The notes under the pieces are model-generated. The model had not been told where the DNA came from. It searched no databases and was given only the letters and a program-made list of their open reading frames with translations. Position numbers and translations under genes: made by a program. From contig WJIO01000286.1 in NCBI GenBank assembly GCA_014730235.1, positions 1 to 19,876 on the forward strand: DNA of 19,876 bases. The letters run 5' to 3'. Origin of the DNA: Candidatus Poribacteria bacterium (GTDB lineage Bacteria > Poribacteria > DTPJ01 > WJIO01). Positions 1 through 8,794 of the stretch are shown piece after piece; within the stretch, counting starts at the first letter, position 1; each line of letters begins with the position of its first letter.

Positions 1-106
1 CCTGGCTCATGAATATACTCCTTGAATTTCAGTCTTTTTTGAGTTGATTGCTGTTGTTATACCATAAAAGCATAGCTCAGAAGCTATTCATAAGCAAGGC
101 CCTTTC

Positions 107-141
107 AATAGGATTTTAAATGGTGTTGAAAACAGGCTAAG
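107..141 (+). repeat. Left copy of a 35-nt inverted repeat bracketing the window
   Basis: This stretch matches the reverse complement of 19738-19772 at 31 of 35 positions, including an uninterrupted GGTGTTGAAAACAGGCT core. It sits directly upstream of the surviving transposase reading frame, so it may mark the point where the element was truncated. No similarity to the other copy was seen immediately outside the 35 nt. The sequence before it, 1-106, holds nothing I can identify. Confidence 0.6.
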
Positions 142-1149
142 AATAAGGAAACGGATAATTCGAGAAACGGTCATTCACCAAAAACGGTTCGTTCTTCCCA
201 TGGAGAAATGGACCTGAAGATCCCCCGTGACAGGAAAGGAGAATTTGAGCCACAGATAGTTCAGAAACATCAGACAGACATATCCCAGTTGGCAGACAGG
301 ATTATCTCCATGTATGCCAAAGGTATGACGGTCCGGGACATTCAGAGTCATCTTGAGGATATATAATCTCCCCAGACCATCAGCAACATGACAGACCGAG
401 TATTGCCTTTGCTTGAGGAATGGCGCAACAGGAGTCTGGAAGAGATATATGCCGTATTGTATATAGATGGCATCCGCTACAAGGTTCGTGACAATGGTAT
501 GATCAAGGCCAAGACCGTGTATGGAGTGGTAGGCATAGACCTGGAAGGTAGAAAGGACGTCCTTGGTCTATGGATATCCGAGACAGAGAATGCCAAATAC
601 TGGCTTAGTGTGCTGACAGACCTGAAGAACCGTGGAGTGAAGGATGTGCTCATAATCACCTCTGACGACCTGCCTGGAATCCAGAAAGCTACATCTGCGG
701 TATATCCCGAATCCCAGTATCAGCGCTGTGTGGTACACGTAATCCGCAACAGTCTGAAGTATGTGTCCTATAAAGACAGGAAAGCCTTCAGCAAGACCAT
801 GAAGGGCATTTACCAGGCTCCCACAGAGGAAGCAGCTTTGATGGCCCTGGACAAACTGAAGCAGGAGTGGGGAGACAGATATATCCTTGCAGTAGGAGCA
901 TGGGAGCGTAACTGGGACAGGATCAGAACCTTGATCTACACGACTAATCCTATAGAGAGTTTTCATAGGCAGTTGCGTAAGGTGACAAAGAACAGAAGCA
1001 TGTTTCCAAAGGACACAGCAGCTCTGAAATTGCTTTATTTGGCAACCTGTGAAGTAGTGAAAAAATGGACAATCAAACTCCGTAAATGGAAAATGATTCT
1101 GGCTCAATTGTCCATACATTTTGGTGACAGGATTCAGGGGTATTTATGA
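142..1149 (+). pseudogene. IS256-family (mutator-type) transposase, 5'-truncated, with in-frame stop
   Basis: This is a DDE transposase remnant of an IS256-family insertion sequence. Reading one frame from about 142, the translation shows the family's NSRNGHSPKTV, IPRDRKGEFEPQ and YAKGMTVRDIQ segments. It then meets TAA at 364-366, where the conserved Y-G-x-x-I-S-P connector should be; several codons are missing, and the frame is kept. After the stop an ATG at 388 opens 253 residues with the catalytic core: YIDG (first Asp), ITSDDL (second Asp, where DGL is usual), CVVHVIRNS, and NPIESFHRQLRK (catalytic Glu). It ends in the usual IHFGDRI tail. Roughly 60-80 N-terminal residues of the normal approximately 400 are absent. 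The 388-1149 frame alone lacks the DNA-binding N-terminus, so transposition activity is unlikely. The gene is convergent with the FG-GAP gene, whose stop lies about 70 nt away. Confidence 0.9.
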
Positions 1150-1164
1150 GTCAAAATGGAGGGA

Positions 1165-1205
1165 GTTTACACAAAAGGATTGACAGACTCAAAGGGGACA
1201 GACTC
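1165..1205 (+). mobile_element. Probable right end of the IS256-type element
   Basis: Just past the transposase stop, the sequence TTTACACAAAAGGATTGACAG is followed by two copies of GACAGACTC (1182-1190 and 1197-1205). This resembles the terminal inverted repeats of many IS256-family elements. The matching left end is not present in the window, consistent with 5' truncation. The end lies only about 12 nt from the stop codon of the neighbouring minus-strand FG-GAP gene. Confidence 0.5.
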
Positions 1206-1216
1206 CATTAAAACAT

Positions 1217-3100
1217 TTACCTGATCAGAAGCATTTTGCCTGTACCTGTAAAATCTTCAGTTCTGATTTGATAGAAATAAACTCCGCTTACTACCTCTTC
1301 ACCAGCTTCGTTGCGACCATCCCAGTATGCAGCCCTGTTCTTTGACATATACATTCCAGGAGCTTTACTGCCTAAGTCCAGTTCTCTTACCAATTGTCCG
1401 TATGAATTATAAATTGAAATAACTACACTACCAGGAACCGCAAGCTTAAATGGTATCCATGTCTCCGGATTGAATGGATTAGGGTAATTTTGTCCTGCTG
1501 ATGAGACTTCGATGGCTTCTTCCGGTTCAGATTGTTTAACCCATGCCCATGTCTTGATGGTAGCACCACCGGGTTCTACAGGTGTAGATTCACCCTCAAC
1601 TATTACAAAGTTTTGGTCTGCCGGTACGTTATTAATTGTCTGTTCTATCCCTGAGGGCCAGGATACAGTAATAGAATCGACAACTTCATTTCCACCTAAT
1701 CCAAAATGAGCTAAAATATTATCCTGGGCATATCCCCTTCCGCCGCTTATCTCTCTGAGCATATTTAGGTCGCCGGAATTCACACTTACCTGAGCACCTA
1801 TACCCGACATGTTACTTACCGTTGATTCAAGTTTAACTCCCAGCCAGTGGTTCTGCCCACCATTATTGATGTATAATATATCCGGATCGCCCACATCTTC
1901 ATCAGGTATACCTGAATTAGCCACATACATATCCAGAAAGCCATCGTCATTCAGGTCTCCCAGAGCTACATTTGATCCGAAACCGGGATCAGTAACTCCA
2001 GCTTGTTCTGAAACATCTGTAAAAGTTCTGTCACCATTATTTCTATAAAGAGTGTTTGGTTCACCATTGTTTACTACATAAAGGTCAAGATAGCCATCGT
2101 TATCCAGATCACCAAAAACAGCGCCCAGGGAATATGATAATCCAGATATACCGGCATCTTCTGTAACATCTTCAAAAACACCATGACCGTCATTTTCATA
2201 AAGTATATTAGACACAGGCGCTCCTACAGCATCGGCAAAATTCGTTACAAACAGATCGAGATCCCCATCGTTATCATAATCTCCAAAGGCAGTTCCTGCG
2301 CCGTCTTCTTGTTCACCAATCCCCGCCTTATTTGTTCTATCTTTAAAACCCTCAGCACTGTTTAAATAGAAGAAACCGGGAAGACCATAACCATTGACGG
2401 CGTAAAGGTCAACCATTCCATTGTCATCACAATCCCCAAAAGCTGCGGCTGTACCGGCACCCTGAGGACCAACACCAGCTTTAACACCTGCCGAATCAGT
2501 AATATCCTCAAACTTCATGTTACCTGTATTTCTATAGAGAATATTAGCTCCACCCAGGTTCACGACGTAAATATCCAGAAGCCCGTCGTTATCAATATCA
2601 GCAATGGCTGTTCCATAACCGTTAGGTATCTCATCACCACCAATAACATCAATACCACCTACTGTTCCTGAGCTTTCGGTTATATCTTCAAAAGTTCCAT
2701 CGCCATTATTCATATACATGGCATTTATACCAAAGTCATTTACTACATAAAGATCAATATCGCCGTCATTATCAAAATCTCCAAAAGCTGCACCAGTAGT
2801 CTGTCTTTCGTCATCCAGACCTGTTTCTGATGCAATGTCGGTAAATGTTCCATCACCGTTATTATGATACAGTATATTAGCTTTACCCAAAGGCTCAAAG
2901 GATCTACCACTGTTACCGACGTATATATCAGGCAAACCATCATTATCAAAATCAACGATAGCCACACAAGCACCCTTTGACGTATTATCAATACCTGCTT
3001 GTTGAGTGACATCAGTAAAACTAATATCAGCCATAACAAAACCTGATAATGCAAAAACTAATATTAAAAGCATTACCAATGATTTAATCTGTATATACAT
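1217..3100 (-). CDS. Secreted FG-GAP/VCBS protein with ASPIC/UnbV domain and FlgD-like C-terminal tail
   Basis: This is a 627-residue exported protein. A signal peptide (about residues 1-24, hydrophobic core ending VMA) is followed by seven calcium-type FG-GAP repeats, such as DFDNDGLPDIYV, DFDNDGDIDLYV, DYDNDGDLDLFV and DLNDDGFLDMYV, predicting a seven-bladed propeller. Next comes an ASPIC/UnbV-like region (HWLGVKLES...GIGAQV...LREISGGRGY...HFGLG...SITVSWPSG). The tail contains NYPNPFNPETWIPF followed by a FlgD-type Ig fold (YWDGRNEAGEEVVSGVYFYQ), a pattern seen on many secreted Poribacteria proteins and similar to type IX sorting tails. I chose the ATG at 3098-3100 because AAGGAGG (3107-3113, reverse strand) lies 6 nt upstream; an in-frame TTG at 3104-3106 directly abuts that site. 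The role is probably binding or adhesion at the cell surface; the substrate is unknown. Confidence 0.85.
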   Translation of the reverse strand: MYIQIKSLVMLLILVFALSGFVMADISFTDVTQQAGIDNTSKGACVAIVDFDNDGLPDIYVGNSGRSFEPLGKANILYHNNGDGTFTDIASETGLDDERQTTGAAFGDFDNDGDIDLYVVNDFGINAMYMNNGDGTFEDITESSGTVGGIDVIGGDEIPNGYGTAIADIDNDGLLDIYVVNLGGANILYRNTGNMKFEDITDSAGVKAGVGPQGAGTAAAFGDCDDNGMVDLYAVNGYGLPGFFYLNSAEGFKDRTNKAGIGEQEDGAGTAFGDYDNDGDLDLFVTNFADAVGAPVSNILYENDGHGVFEDVTEDAGISGLSYSLGAVFGDLDNDGYLDLYVVNNGEPNTLYRNNGDRTFTDVSEQAGVTDPGFGSNVALGDLNDDGFLDMYVANSGIPDEDVGDPDILYINNGGQNHWLGVKLESTVSNMSGIGAQVSVNSGDLNMLREISGGRGYAQDNILAHFGLGGNEVVDSITVSWPSGIEQTINNVPADQNFVIVEGESTPVEPGGATIKTWAWVKQSEPEEAIEVSSAGQNYPNPFNPETWIPFKLAVPGSVVISIYNSYGQLVRELDLGSKAPGMYMSKNRAAYWDGRNEAGEEVVSGVYFYQIRTEDFTGTGKMLLIR

Positions 3101-3656
3101 TCCCAACCTCCTTGTTTGAAATGAAATATTTTTTATACTCTCCAGAATTTTCCGGGATGATATTATAAGATTAAATATCTCCTTTATTATATCGGATAGC
3201 TTTCCTGAATTCTTTAGATATAAATATATGAGGCTCTTCCGGGTTCAGTGTGGTTATAATTGAAAATTCTCTCAGCTCGTCATTCCTGCTTCAAGTTTTT
3301 TGAAAAAGCTTGAGCAAAAAGGAATAATAGTTTCGCAGGAATGACAGCATAAAGAAGCTTCTTATCTTTATACCACACTGAACCCGGAAGAATTATATAT
3401 GATTTTATTAAGATTAACTTCTTGAAACGGGCTTAAATATCTGCTAAAATCACTTAATTGCTAATATTTACTTAATGTAATCTTTAAAGAATAAAGAATA
3501 CGTTTATAATAAAGTATCACCATAATGGTAAATTACAAAATTAGTTATTACTGCAAAATTCCTTAAAATTTCAATAAAAGCATTTAGCAAGGGATAGTAA
3601 AAAGTTGTATTTGTTTGAGATAAGTTATTTTTTAAATATGAATTGAGGTGATAGAT
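3101..3656. other. Divergent intergenic region between FG-GAP gene and glgC
   Basis: About 550 nt of AT-rich DNA between divergently transcribed genes. It holds the 155-nt nested palindrome at 3236-3390. A TATAAT-like hexamer occurs on the minus strand at 3186-3191 and another on the plus strand at 3505-3510, but neither has a convincing -35 partner at normal spacing, so no promoter is called. No coding potential is evident. Confidence 0.5.
3236..3390 (+). repeat. Nested palindromic (MITE-like) element, CTTCCGG family, copy 1
   Basis: The outer arms CTTCCGGGTTCAGTGTGGT (3236-3254) and its perfect reverse complement (3372-3390) enclose an inner element at 3279-3345. The inner element has its own 11-nt inverted repeats (GTCATTCCTGC and GCAGGAATGAC) around a 45-nt middle. 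The left inter-arm segment (about 3255-3278) is nearly the same as in copy 2 at 5058-5235, but the 45-nt middle is inverted between the two. The element encodes nothing and lies between divergent genes. Confidence 0.8.
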
Positions 3657-4940
3657 TTGCCATGTAATGCCATCGGTGTCATTATGGGCGGCGGAAAAGG
3701 AACGAGGTTATATCCACTAACAAAGGACAGGGCCAAACCTGCGGTTCCAATTGCTGGTAAATTCAGACTCATTGATATACCTATCAGCAATTGTATTCAT
3801 TCAGAAGTTGAACGCATGTTTGTTTTGACTCAATTTAACTCAACGTCTCTAAACAGACATATCGTTCAAACTTACCAATTTGATTCGTTCTCAAAGGGAT
3901 ATGTGCAAATACTGGCAGCCCAGCAGACGCAGGAAAATACCGATTGGTACCAGGGTACTGCTGACGCTGTCCGCCAGAATCTAAGACGTTTTCTAGAAAC
4001 ACCCTGTGAATACATATTAATTCTGGCCGGTGACCATCTTTACAGGATGGATTACCAAAAAATGCTGAAAGAACATGAAGAGAATAACGCAGACGTAACA
4101 GTTGCTGTTATACCTGTAGAAAGAGATAAAGTCAATGAACTGGGTATATTAAAAACCAATACTGAAGGACAGATAATAGATTTTGTGGAAAAACCCGAAG
4201 AGGAAGAAGAAATAACCCGAATGGAACTGGAAGAAAGTATCCTTTACCAGCATGGTGTCGATCCAAAAGGACGTTCTCATGTGGCTTCTATGGGTATATA
4301 TGTTTTCAATAAAAGAACACTGGTTGATTGTCTTTCAGATAAAAAAAAGATGGATTTTGGCAAACATGTGATCCCCGGTGAAATCTACCAAAAAAAGATT
4401 TTTGCCCATTTCTTTGATGGTTACTGGAGAGATGTAGGAACTATCAGGTCTTTCTTTGATGCCAATCTAGAACTAACAAAAACAGTTCCTGAATTTGACT
4501 TTTATGATGAAGAAGGTCAGGTTTATACCCATCCAAGATACTTACCAGGTTCAAAAATAAATAGCTGTATATTGCAAGCTTCTATAATATGTGAAGGTTC
4601 TATAATAACTGAATGTGAAATCAGAAATTCTGTAATTGGTGTTAGAAGTATAGTTCGTTCAAGCGCGGAGATATTAAACTCAGTGGTAATGGGAGCAGAT
4701 TACTATGACATTATAAGGGATAAATGCAATCTGGATGATAATGGAGATTTGCATGTAGGTATTGGAAAAGGAAGTATCATAAGAAACGCTATAATTGATA
4801 AAAACGCCAAGATCGGTTGTAATGTAAAGATTATCAACGAGAAAAATTTACAGGAATATGAATGTGATAATTACAGTATCCGGGATGGAATTGTGGTTGT
4901 CCATAAAAATGCTGTGCTTCCTGATAATACTGTTATATAA
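3657..4940 (+). CDS. glgC: Glucose-1-phosphate adenylyltransferase (ADP-glucose pyrophosphorylase)
   Basis: This enzyme makes ADP-glucose from ATP and glucose-1-phosphate, the first committed step of bacterial glycogen synthesis. The nucleotide-binding motif GGGKGTRLYPLTKDRAKPAV is at the N-terminus. FRLIDIPISNCIHS, the QTQENTDWYQGTADAVRQNL glucose-phosphate region, LAGDHLYRMDY, SMGIYVF and YWRDVGTIRSFFDANLEL follow in family order. The last third is a left-handed beta-helix (IICEGSIITECEIRNSVIG and following), which carries allosteric contacts in this family. At 427 residues it is full length. I prefer TTG at 3657 because GAGGTGAT (3645-3652), a long match to the anti-Shine-Dalgarno sequence, precedes it at normal spacing. 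The alternative GTG at 3648 lies inside that site. No other glycogen gene is adjacent, so it appears to be transcribed alone. Confidence 0.95.
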   Translation: MPCNAIGVIMGGGKGTRLYPLTKDRAKPAVPIAGKFRLIDIPISNCIHSEVERMFVLTQFNSTSLNRHIVQTYQFDSFSKGYVQILAAQQTQENTDWYQGTADAVRQNLRRFLETPCEYILILAGDHLYRMDYQKMLKEHEENNADVTVAVIPVERDKVNELGILKTNTEGQIIDFVEKPEEEEEITRMELEESILYQHGVDPKGRSHVASMGIYVFNKRTLVDCLSDKKKMDFGKHVIPGEIYQKKIFAHFFDGYWRDVGTIRSFFDANLELTKTVPEFDFYDEEGQVYTHPRYLPGSKINSCILQASIICEGSIITECEIRNSVIGVRSIVRSSAEILNSVVMGADYYDIIRDKCNLDDNGDLHVGIGKGSIIRNAIIDKNAKIGCNVKIINEKNLQEYECDNYSIRDGIVVVHKNAVLPDNTVI

Positions 4941-5429
4941 TCATATTTTCGCATTGTTTAGATATAGTAAATGTTTATTTTGGTTAGAGTGTGGTAATGA
5001 CAAACAAATTAGTCTTTTCTTGTCCAAGCATAAAATTTATGTCCGTGAAAACTTTGGCTCTTCCGGTTTGAGTATGGTAATAATTTGAAAATTTTCTCAG
5101 CTTGTCATTCCTGCGAAACTCTTATTCCTTTTTGCTCAAGCTTTTTCAAAAAGCTTGAAGCAGGAATGACAAATGGAGGATGTTTTTTCTTAATTGGACA
5201 ATATTTTTTATAATTCCACACTCAAACTGGATGAACCAAAACTTCTGATACAGACTAAAAACTTTATTTGTTACTCCGTTCTTCGCAATAACACAGGGAT
5301 GTAAAATTTATACTTGTTTTTCTTGTTTAATTTGTGGTCTTTTTCCATTACCACACTTAACTCTGAAGAACTAATTAAATTTACATGAGGTTTTGCATGG
5401 GCACACCGATGTGTGCTTTATACTTACCA
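4941..5429. other. Convergent intergenic region filled by palindromic repeats
   Basis: About 490 nt between the ends of two convergent genes. It contains CTTCCGG-family copy 2 (5058-5235). Outside that, GTGTGGTAATG at about 4990-5000 and its reverse complement near 5345-5355 resemble degraded outer arms. They may be the remains of an older element into which copy 2 inserted. No coding potential was seen. Confidence 0.45.
5058..5235 (+). repeat. Nested palindromic (MITE-like) element, CTTCCGG family, copy 2
   Basis: Imperfect outer arms (CTTCCGGTTTGAGTATGG from about 5060, and its diverged complement ending near 5235) surround an inner element of exactly 67 nt at 5104-5170. The inner element has the same 11-nt inverted repeats as copy 1. 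The left segment between arm and core (TTGAAAATT.TCTCAGCT) runs in the same direction as in copy 1. The 45-nt middle of the core matches the reverse complement of copy 1 at 43 of 45 positions. Confidence 0.8.
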
Positions 5430-6896
5430 TTATAAATCCCTTAAGCCATTATCAATATATTCTCTTATTACCCGGGCAACCGCATCAGCGCATTTCTCCT
5501 GACCTGCCTGACTTAGATGTAACTGATCTTCGGCCAGATACAGATCAGGATCTGAAGCCACAATTGAATGCAAATCATTGACAGGGACATGGTTATTTTT
5601 CATCAGCTTCAATGCTGTGGAATTATACTGGTCTATTTCATCATTTCGCCATGCCCATTGGTCGTTTTGGAAGGGCCTGTCAGGATGCACAGGGGTAGTT
5701 GTCGCCCATATAACATGAGGAGTTATTGACCTTAGATTACCCAATATATATTCCAGGGTCATGCGGTAAACATCCAGGGGTATCTGGACAGGTGATCGAG
5801 CCGGATTATGACCGGAATCGTGTATACCGTTATTCCAGTGGATAATATGCGGTATTCCTAATGCCTTGATCCATCTACTTAAGGATGACAGGGTATACAG
5901 GCTAAACTGGCAGTTATCTGCTGGACCAACTACCTCGGCACAATCTTTCAGCTTTTCAGCAACCAAAGACTGATAGCTCATTCTTATGGAATCACCTAAA
6001 AGCAGAACTTTAGGAAGCTTCTTTGATGGTTTTATCAATTCATTCCAGACAGATGGTTCTGGCCTTCTGACCGCATCAGCGGTAATTTTTTCCCCATCTT
6101 TACAGAAATCAAACATAGCCTTCAGCATAGGCATACGAAATCCTTTTGCCTTTGCCTCTTCCAGGTAATATTCCCATTCGGAATATATAAATGAAAATTT
6201 TTCTATAACTCCATCCTTTACCCCTCTGCATAACCTGGCATATGGATCTCTGGAATCTAAGGATATATCCAGGGCCCGCATTAGAGTTTCCAGGTCTAAA
6301 CCTGCGTTTAGACCAAAGGCCATCACTTCCAGTCGGGCTACATCAGGGAATCTAACAGTCAACTGCTGAACAACTTTGGCCACCTGTCCCATGCCAGTTG
6401 AACCGCAGTATATAATTTTTTCAGGATTACCAGTGGCTTCAAACAAAGCCCAGCAGTATTCCGCCGTATCTTTATCACCACCTACAAATATCCTTAGAGT
6501 TCCCGATTCCGCACCACCCTTGCCGCCGCTTATAGGTGCATCCAGGTATTTACTCCACTTTTCCGTAAATGCTTTGCCTATGCGACGATTTTCTGGCGCG
6601 GGTAAAGTGCTGTGGTCAATAAATATCTGACCGGGCCGGGCGTTGGGAATTAAAATTTCATCAGCTATTTCTATTGAATCATGACCTTCCACGCATGTAA
6701 GAACTATATCGCAGGATTCAACAATAGCCTGACTACTTTCAGCCTGATTTCCACCAGCATGTATAAATTTGGATATGCTTTCTGGTTTTAGATCGTATCC
6801 AGTAATAGAATAGCCAGCTTTTATAAGGTTAATAGCTATCCCATAGCCCATATTCCCCAGACCAATAATACCGATAGAATTATTCTTTATATTCAT
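5430..6896 (-). CDS. Fusion of 3-hydroxyisobutyrate-dehydrogenase-like oxidoreductase and SGNH hydrolase
   Basis: This 488-residue protein joins two enzymes. Residues 1 to about 285 are a beta-hydroxyacid dehydrogenase: Rossmann motif G12-L-G14-N-M-G17, the substrate segment FIDHSTLPAPENRR, DAPISGGKGGAESGTL, and GSTGMGQVAKVVQQ, carrying the family's catalytic lysine. From about residue 295 an SGNH/GDSL hydrolase follows: VLLLGDSIR (nucleophilic Ser), a second block near GPADNCQFS, HWNNGIHD (NxND-like block) and DQLHLSQAG (Asp/His pair). All expected catalytic residues are visible in both halves. No signal peptide is seen, so it should act in the cytoplasm. It is the last gene of a three-gene unit, 27 nt after the NagB-like gene, and its own ribosome site is weak. 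A plausible role is ester removal coupled to oxidation of a sugar-derived hydroxyacid; the substrate is unknown. Confidence 0.85.
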   Translation of the reverse strand: MNIKNNSIGIIGLGNMGYGIAINLIKAGYSITGYDLKPESISKFIHAGGNQAESSQAIVESCDIVLTCVEGHDSIEIADEILIPNARPGQIFIDHSTLPAPENRRIGKAFTEKWSKYLDAPISGGKGGAESGTLRIFVGGDKDTAEYCWALFEATGNPEKIIYCGSTGMGQVAKVVQQLTVRFPDVARLEVMAFGLNAGLDLETLMRALDISLDSRDPYARLCRGVKDGVIEKFSFIYSEWEYYLEEAKAKGFRMPMLKAMFDFCKDGEKITADAVRRPEPSVWNELIKPSKKLPKVLLLGDSIRMSYQSLVAEKLKDCAEVVGPADNCQFSLYTLSSLSRWIKALGIPHIIHWNNGIHDSGHNPARSPVQIPLDVYRMTLEYILGNLRSITPHVIWATTTPVHPDRPFQNDQWAWRNDEIDQYNSTALKLMKNNHVPVNDLHSIVASDPDLYLAEDQLHLSQAGQEKCADAVARVIREYIDNGLRDL

Positions 6897-6923
6897 TATT
6901 TTAAACCTGCTTTATATTAAGAC

Positions 6924-7853
6924 CTAATGCATCTCAACTTCACACGTACCTATAGCAGGGCGATAAAAATTAAACTGCACGTTGGGATGATCAGCCAGTA
7001 GTGACATAGGAACAGAGGAATCAGGAATGTTCTTGCCGATCATCAGTGTAGTAAGACGCATGCCAAATGGGTTATCATGAGTTCCTGCCTGCCATATAGA
7101 GACTTTCTCTGCCTGCCAGGTTTGCACCGGTCCAACCGTTATAGCTTTTGTGGGAACTCCTGTTACCACACCGCCGCCGCTGGTTCGGGCATTTTGCATA
7201 ACTGTCACCGGATGAAGCTCCACAACCCGGGTATTCAGCTTGCGATATTCTTTCGGTGATGGTGGATTATCCCTGTATTTACCCTCCCGTTTCAAAGGAT
7301 CATTAAAAGCCCAGTGCTTTATGTCACCCTGTCCTCCCTGCATTACTGCACATCTTACACCATCCCAGCTCTTGACGTAATCTGAAACATCGGCCTTGGG
7401 AAAATGGATGTTGCTATCGGGCATTCGCAGTTTTTTGTCAATGCGATTAAAACAAAGCTCCATATCAGCTTTTGCAAAAGAGAGTGGATGATCTTCTGCT
7501 ACTTCCTCGCCGTCTTTATACCATTCGTCCATACCCCAGAAATGACCATATCTTACGTCTATCCCAAGTTCATTGACCAACCGGACCACCAGAGGAAGCT
7601 GTTCTGTCGGGCCTATAGGTCCACATATACCTACCGGATTATCAGCAGTAGCCTGCCTCCATGCGTTTATGTATTCCAGTGCTTCAGCCAGGTAAAAATC
7701 CTCCAGGGTATCATAAAATATAACTTTAAAACCCTCTCGCGACATACCCAGCATATCATCCGGTGTCAATCGGGCTGCATCATCCAGAATTTCATCGTCA
7801 AGGGTTGTGTAATCCCACCATTCAGGGGCTAAGATACTGATTTTTCTAGTCAT
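6924..7853 (-). CDS. NagB/SIS-like glucosamine-6-phosphate isomerase/deaminase family protein
   Basis: At 309 residues it is somewhat longer than the E. coli NagB class (266), but shares its landmarks: [19 protein letters not shown] in the phosphate-loop position, GHFWGMDEW (D109, the expected general base) and [14 protein letters not shown], corresponding to GGxGxDGHIAFNEP. His180 is kept. The Asp usually two residues before it is Ile178, with an Asp shifted to 177, and the usual Glu of NEP is Asp185. The activity may therefore be an altered aldose-ketose isomerase or deaminase, not standard NagB. ATG at 7851-7853 is chosen because GAGG follows the stop of the upstream PIG-L gene at good spacing; the GTG at 7860-7862 overlaps that site. 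The 12-nt gap to PIG-L implies one transcript. Confidence 0.75.
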   Translation of the reverse strand: MTRKISILAPEWWDYTTLDDEILDDAARLTPDDMLGMSREGFKVIFYDTLEDFYLAEALEYINAWRQATADNPVGICGPIGPTEQLPLVVRLVNELGIDVRYGHFWGMDEWYKDGEEVAEDHPLSFAKADMELCFNRIDKKLRMPDSNIHFPKADVSDYVKSWDGVRCAVMQGGQGDIKHWAFNDPLKREGKYRDNPPSPKEYRKLNTRVVELHPVTVMQNARTSGGGVVTGVPTKAITVGPVQTWQAEKVSIWQAGTHDNPFGMRLTTLMIGKNIPDSSVPMSLLADHPNVQFNFYRPAIGTCEVEMH

Positions 7854-7865
7854 TTTTTTCACCTC

Positions 7866-8627
7866 TTATCTTTCAAAAACTAAATCACCCAATTCTGATC
7901 GCAATATATTATCGTGGGGATAACCGTGTCCAAGATGCTTCCTGAAGCCCTCGGCATATTTAACATGGATTTTATTCCCCCGATCATCGGCAAACCTCTT
8001 CATGGATAGCACATATTCATCCATGCCATGATGTACCATAAGCCAGTTGCGCTGGCTTTCGTGACAGCAAAGCATTTTCTCCTTGGTATCCATCACAGAG
8101 GTAATATCTACCAGGATTTTAGGCTCGATGTTATTACCAAGTATATCAACACTTTCCAGGGCATCAGCGTAATACAAATGTGGAATAGGTTCAAAAGGAT
8201 CCACACCTTCGATCTCAATATTTGGCATACCGCAAGCGAAGCAAGCAGTCTGAACCACTTTGCTTGTTATCTCATGATCTACCATGTAGTCAGATGGACT
8301 TGGAGCGAAGACCACAGCAGGTTTAACCTGGCGCAAAAGTTTAATTGCTTTAACAAGCGTCTGCCGGTCATACATAATAAAAACATCATCGCACTCAAGA
8401 CAGTGATAGCTCCCGTCAAGTATTTTAGCTGATACTGCCGCCTCATTGCGGCGAATACGACTAATTTCCTCCCGACCCAGTTCCGCAGAACCGCAGTCCC
8501 CTGATGTCATCGTGCCTATATGAATATCCCATCCTTTCTTATGCAAAAGGACTAGTGTACCAGCACACATAAATTCTGCATCATCAGGATGCGCCATCAA
8601 AGACAAGACCGCCTTATTATCACTCAT
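7866..8627 (-). CDS. PIG-L family N-deacetylase (LmbE-like)
   Basis: This is a zinc-dependent deacetylase of the kind that removes N-acetyl groups from GlcNAc-containing sugars or sugar conjugates. It has the hallmark AHPDDAEF near the N-terminus (His13, catalytic Asp15, zinc-ligand Asp16), GTMTSGDCGS, the APSPSDYMVDHEITSKVV segment with the third zinc ligand His, and a 253-residue length normal for the family. There is no signal peptide, so it is cytoplasmic. ATG at 8625-8627 has GGAGG 8 nt upstream; the longer in-frame TTG start at 8666 has no such support. As first gene of the unit, it would supply a free amine to the NagB-like enzyme that follows 12 nt downstream. The pathway is inferred from order and family only. 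Confidence 0.88.
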   Translation of the reverse strand: MSDNKAVLSLMAHPDDAEFMCAGTLVLLHKKGWDIHIGTMTSGDCGSAELGREEISRIRRNEAAVSAKILDGSYHCLECDDVFIMYDRQTLVKAIKLLRQVKPAVVFAPSPSDYMVDHEITSKVVQTACFACGMPNIEIEGVDPFEPIPHLYYADALESVDILGNNIEPKILVDITSVMDTKEKMLCCHESQRNWLMVHHGMDEYVLSMKRFADDRGNKIHVKYAEGFRKHLGHGYPHDNILRSELGDLVFER

Positions 8628-8794
8628 GGTCTTTTCCTCCAAATTTGACTTTTTATATATCCCCAATTTTATTATTTGCCATAGATATTGGTATATCTCA
8701 TCTTTTTAGATATTAACATATAAAAGGGCTTTGTTACAAGAAGAGAATTTTGAAGGAATATGATATTGATTTACAAAGGATATTGATGTATTAT

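Noticed and set aside
568-1119. Long open frame (183 codons) on the minus strand
   Set aside because: It is antisense to the IS256 transposase core, has no ribosome site and shows no protein family pattern.
3505-3510. TATAAT upstream of glgC as a promoter
   Set aside because: The hexamer is perfect, but no acceptable -35 lies 16-18 nt before it in this very AT-rich stretch, so chance is likely.
4983-5355. Older outer element enclosing CTTCCGG-family copy 2
   Set aside because: Only an 11-nt arm match (GTGTGGTAATG) plus a few bases supports it, which is too little to call a separate element.
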